A stretch of 64,000 bases of DNA. It comes from Ornithinibacillus bavariensis. Its GTDB lineage: Bacteria; Bacillota; Bacilli; Bacillales; Amphibacillaceae. Location: positions 107,260 through 171,259 of the forward strand of contig NZ_JBNPWZ010000007.1 in assembly GCF_050433565.1 (NCBI RefSeq), in the 5' to 3' direction. Of the stretch, positions 61,662 to 64,000 are shown piece by piece (positions within the stretch are counted from its first letter, which is position 1; every line of letters begins with the position of its first letter). The notes below the pieces were generated by a model, which was not told where the DNA came from, did not search any database, and saw only the letters and a program-made list of their open reading frames with translations. The position numbers and the translations under genes were made by a program.

Positions 61662-61838
61662 AAAACAGACCTCCTCTTATTCACTCCCCCTATAACGTAT
61701 TCTTTCACTAGGCGGATTGTTACCAAAATGTCTTTATTTATTATTGGAGATTTGGCACATACTTCCGGACTTTCGGTAGAGCTACCATGGAGTGAATGAG
61801 CAGAGTTCTTTAGTAAGGGTCTATACGGATACACTAAA

Positions 61839-61868
61839 AGCCATCACAATTTTTCCCATGTGATGGCT
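61839..61868. terminator. Terminator after the Tyr/Pro/Gly-rich coat-type gene
   Basis: AGCCATCACA (61839-61848) with TGTGATGGCT (61859-61868), 10-nt loop, TTTT on the minus side and CCTTTTTC on the plus side. It lies 27 nt after the stop at 61895. Confidence 0.75.
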
Positions 61869-61894
61869 CCTTTTTCATTCATGATGCTATTAAA

Positions 61895-62278
61895 TTAGTA
61901 GGTTCCACCATATGGCTGGTACGGATAATTTGGATACGTCGGATAGGGATACGGGTTTGGCTGATAACCCGGGTACCCATAATTAGGATACGGATTATAC
62001 GGATAGGGACCATGTGGAGCATGCATTGACCCTGCAAGCCCACCCAAGAATGGTGGTCTTCCATGAAAACCTCCTTGTGGTCCATGCGGTTGATAACCAT
62101 GTCCACCACCGTAAAAGCCCTGATTATCATGCATACCTTGTGGTACATGGGTGGCATGTTGTATATTAGAACCTTGTTGGCCATAGTGCCATTGATGGGT
62201 TCTCATCGTTTCCTCCTGACTTAAATCCTGTTCTACAGGCAGAGGCATTGGATTTGCCTGATTCCATTCATTATTCAT
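61895..62278 (-). CDS. Tyr/Pro/Gly/His-rich protein, probably spore coat
   Basis: A 127-aa protein. The front is hydrophilic with a Glu/Gln segment (NPMPLPVEQDLSQEE) and a His-rich part, and the last 50 residues are tandem Tyr-Pro-Asn-Pro motifs (PYNPYPNYGYPGYQPNPYPY). This Tyr/Pro/Gly repeat composition is typical of cross-linked spore coat proteins of bacilli. ATG 62278 has GAGGGG 8 nt upstream; the frame extends to 62293 without a better start. The gene stands alone with its own terminator. The 346 bp upstream to 62625 hold no gene I can support. Confidence 0.65.
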   Translation of the reverse strand: MNNEWNQANPMPLPVEQDLSQEETMRTHQWHYGQQGSNIQHATHVPQGMHDNQGFYGGGHGYQPHGPQGGFHGRPPFLGGLAGSMHAPHGPYPYNPYPNYGYPGYQPNPYPYPTYPNYPYQPYGGTY

Positions 62279-62584
62279 AACGCTTCCCCTCAATTCTTCG
62301 TTTTTTCATCCCTTTAGCATATGCAAATGCCTACATTAGCTATTGGGCAGCTGTCCGAGGAATGGATTATTACTTAAATTTATTGGGGATAGGAGAGCTT
62401 TGTTTTTTTGTTACTTTTTCAATTTATTGTTAATGAAAATTTGTCAAAGTCATCGAACATGTTTTGTAAAAATTCAATATTGAAGTGTTTTCCTTATCCT
62501 TTTGCCCCTCTTTAACCTACCAGTTGACTCTACCTGTATTTTTCAAGTTGATAATATAGGTGCCGAAAAATTCGAAAACAAAAA

Positions 62585-62609
62585 TGGAGAGGTAATAACA
62601 TCCTCTCCA
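62585..62609 (-). terminator. Terminator after the P-loop protein gene
   Basis: On the minus strand TGGAGAGG and CCTCTCCA form a perfect 8-bp stem around a 9-nt loop, followed by TTTTTG. It begins 16 nt after the stop at 62626. Confidence 0.8.
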
Positions 62610-62625
62610 CTATATAGCTTGAAAG

Positions 62626-63474
62626 TTATTTCAGAACCCCAAACAGGTTCAATTGATCCAATATAATAGATTTATATTGTTCCATCTCATAGCCTGAATT
62701 ATTTACTTTCACCTTATTTATTTTCAAGGCTTCCACTATTTCCGCTTCCATTGCCCTTCTTGCCTGTAAAACCTTCAAGGTTCCTTCAAATCCCTCGTAG
62801 CCATGTTCTTTCCCATAACCCTGGTTTGTGTAATAGTCTATAAACCCAGATGACCATTCCTTTGGTCTTTCTTTATACGCTTTTCTAAAAGAAAATTCAA
62901 GGTCATCTTGATCCACGTAAAATAATACTGGGTTTAATCTTTCGATGATGTTTTCTAATTTGAGAACATAGTCCATAACCTTTTCCTGTTTCTCGCCATA
63001 TTTTACCATTCCAATGGTTACTGGATTTTGGATAAAGCAACATTCAAAGATATAGGTTTTATCTTCACGGAATGCTTGTTCGGCGAATTCAGCCCACTTA
63101 TCCGTAATTAACTCGATATTCTGGTCGAGTGGTAATTCGTATATATCATGTTTGAAAATTGTATTCATTAGCTCATCTGAAAATGAACCATGTTCGTTCA
63201 TGATTTTTCGATATGGTAATAAATAATCGTTACCCTTTTTCTCAACTCTTTTAGTGAAAATATCTTTAAAATCTCCACTATTCAATAGCAAACTTTCAAA
63301 CTCCATTTGATTAAAACAAGCTACACCATCGTAATCAGCCGGGTGGTCTAAATTTCCTTCTAGAATTAATTCTGCATTTCTATTATTTTCACGCAAACTA
63401 TCATGGATAAGACTTGCGGTGGTTGATTTATCAAATCCAGGTAAACCTTCTACAATAATTAATTTTGTATGCAT
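62626..63474 (-). CDS. P-loop kinase-like protein with altered Walker A
   Basis: A 282-aa cytosolic protein of a P-loop kinase-like family. The start KLIIVEGLPGFDKSTTASLIHDSL is Walker A, but the invariant Gly before Lys is Asp (codon GAT, checked), giving GLPGFDKST. Later parts: AELILEGNLDHPADY, DKTYIFECCFIQNP (a Walker B-like strand) and WSSGFIDYYTNQGYG. Homologues seen in bacilli next to other genes have GKST; the Asp would normally impair phosphate binding. ATG 63474 follows an AGGAGG but 13 nt away; no better start is in frame. The operator-like palindrome at 63565-63592 lies upstream. The substrate is unknown. Confidence 0.7.
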   Translation of the reverse strand: MHTKLIIVEGLPGFDKSTTASLIHDSLRENNRNAELILEGNLDHPADYDGVACFNQMEFESLLLNSGDFKDIFTKRVEKKGNDYLLPYRKIMNEHGSFSDELMNTIFKHDIYELPLDQNIELITDKWAEFAEQAFREDKTYIFECCFIQNPVTIGMVKYGEKQEKVMDYVLKLENIIERLNPVLFYVDQDDLEFSFRKAYKERPKEWSSGFIDYYTNQGYGKEHGYEGFEGTLKVLQARRAMEAEIVEALKINKVKVNNSGYEMEQYKSIILDQLNLFGVLK

Positions 63475-63564
63475 ATAAGTATTTAATCCTCCTAAGTGTT
63501 CGGACATTCATTACGCTAGATACGATACTTATAGGAACTACTCCATTAATACCACCCCTTATCG

Positions 63565-63592
63565 TTGTGAATATAGTATTCTATATTCAACA
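63565..63592. promoter_or_regulatory. Palindrome upstream of the P-loop gene
   Basis: GAATATAG (63569-63576) and CTATATTC (63581-63588) form a perfect 8-bp dyad with a 4-nt spacer. Flanking TTGT and ACAA extend it imperfectly. It lies 91 nt upstream of the gene start and could be an operator or overlap the promoter. Confidence 0.45.
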
Positions 63593-63719
63593 ATGAATAT
63601 CCTTCTTTGGATTGATATAGTTAGTTTAGGAGGATTTCACTTGGCCTGTTTTTCTATAAAAAGTCGTTAAGGGATAGTATATTTTATATTTTTGATCTGA
63701 TATTGGAATTTTAGATCAA

Positions 63720-63908
63720 CTAGGACGACGTCTTCTGTTTACACTCGCTTAGCCATTTGATATCGACAGGTTCAACAGTATTCACTTCTTCTTCCGTTAT
63801 CCCTATCTTGTCCCTTGCTCTGCTCATCAGTTTTTCGGCTATTCGTCTCTTCCTTGCCAAGCAACTCTGAACTGCAGCATATTGAAAGCCAAGTGCCTCA
63901 CGTAGGTG
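63720..63908 (-). pseudogene. C-terminal coding remnant of an unrecognised gene
   Basis: On the minus strand 62 codons (stop at 63720-63722) encode EALGFQYAAVQSCLARKRRIAEK, then KIGITEEEVNTVEPVDIKWL and a Cys/Lys-rich end. The composition is protein-like (charged helix), but a TGA lies in frame at 63909-63911 and no start exists. It is probably the tail of a gene disrupted by a frameshift or deletion beyond 63909. No family recognised. Confidence 0.35.
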
Positions 63909-63967
63909 TCACTTTGAACGGTATTTTGCGCATATTTTAAATACTATTTTGCACGAGATGAAATATA

Positions 63968-63998
63968 AAAATCTATCTTCATGTAAAAGATAGATTTT
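63968..63998. terminator. Hairpin at the right window edge
   Basis: AAAATCTATCTT (63968-63979) and AAGATAGATTTT (63987-63998) form a perfect 12-bp stem with a 7-nt loop. It may end the gene beyond the window. Confidence 0.6.
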
Positions 63999-64000
63999 AA

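Overview
The window comes from a low-GC, endospore-forming Bacillaceae bacterium. The evidence is the AT-rich sequence, strong AGGAGG ribosome binding sites, many hairpin terminators, spore-associated small genes (YjcZ, a GerPA/GerPF-type protein, several Gly/Pro/Phe-rich surface-type proteins), a sipW-calY matrix pair, and close resemblance of several proteins to Bacillus subtilis or B. cereus families (AspA/AnsB, YvgN, AdaA/AlkA/Ogt, SipW). I cannot name the genus. No rRNA, tRNA, IS element or CRISPR array was recognised; the gene mix looks like chromosome.

Layout. 1-4.3 kb: a truncated thermolysin-type protease, divergent sipW-calY, and a convergent HTH/TPR regulator. 4.5-16.9 kb: an MFS drug exporter and an HpaB-like monooxygenase with two decayed gene fragments beside them, two Gfo/Idh/MocA oxidoreductases, aspartase, a CidR-CidA-CidB type cassette and a DUF5068-type lipoprotein. 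17.3-20.9 kb: a BtrH-like protein, a sigma factor, two GyrI-like binding proteins and a VOC protein. 20.9-21.4 and 31.9-32.5 kb: two arrays of the same 51-bp tandem repeat, each preceded by the same 3' gene end. 21.5-31.4 kb: a CofE-like protein with a divergent LysR regulator, an overlapping adaA-alkA-ogt DNA alkylation repair operon, a lactone oxidase/PLP enzyme pair, and small membrane and spore-type genes. 32.6-40.5 kb: more small genes, a double-domain AhpD-like protein, an HxlR regulator divergent from MFS-yvgN, and a WYL regulator divergent from a GyrI-like pair.

40.6-50.9 kb is the most coherent system. A minus-strand run of fdrA/allF, allG, allH and arcC/allK (oxamate carbamoyltransferase subunits plus carbamate kinase) is followed by a hybrid-input sensor kinase, an OmpR-type response regulator and an MFS transporter. 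A near-identical 43-bp element (38/43 matches) lies upstream of both fdrA and the MFS gene, suggesting one regulon controlled by the adjacent two-component system. No other allantoin-pathway gene is in the window.

51.3-60.8 kb: an alpha/beta hydrolase, an anchored beta-helix protein, then a sugar operon (binding protein, two permeases, LacI regulator, a ROK kinase lacking the zinc cysteines, and a GH1 glycosidase). Its promoter has a catabolite-repression-type site over the predicted start of transcription and LacI-type palindromes. 61.3-64 kb: two small spore-type proteins, a P-loop protein with an Asp in its Walker A motif, and a coding remnant at the edge.
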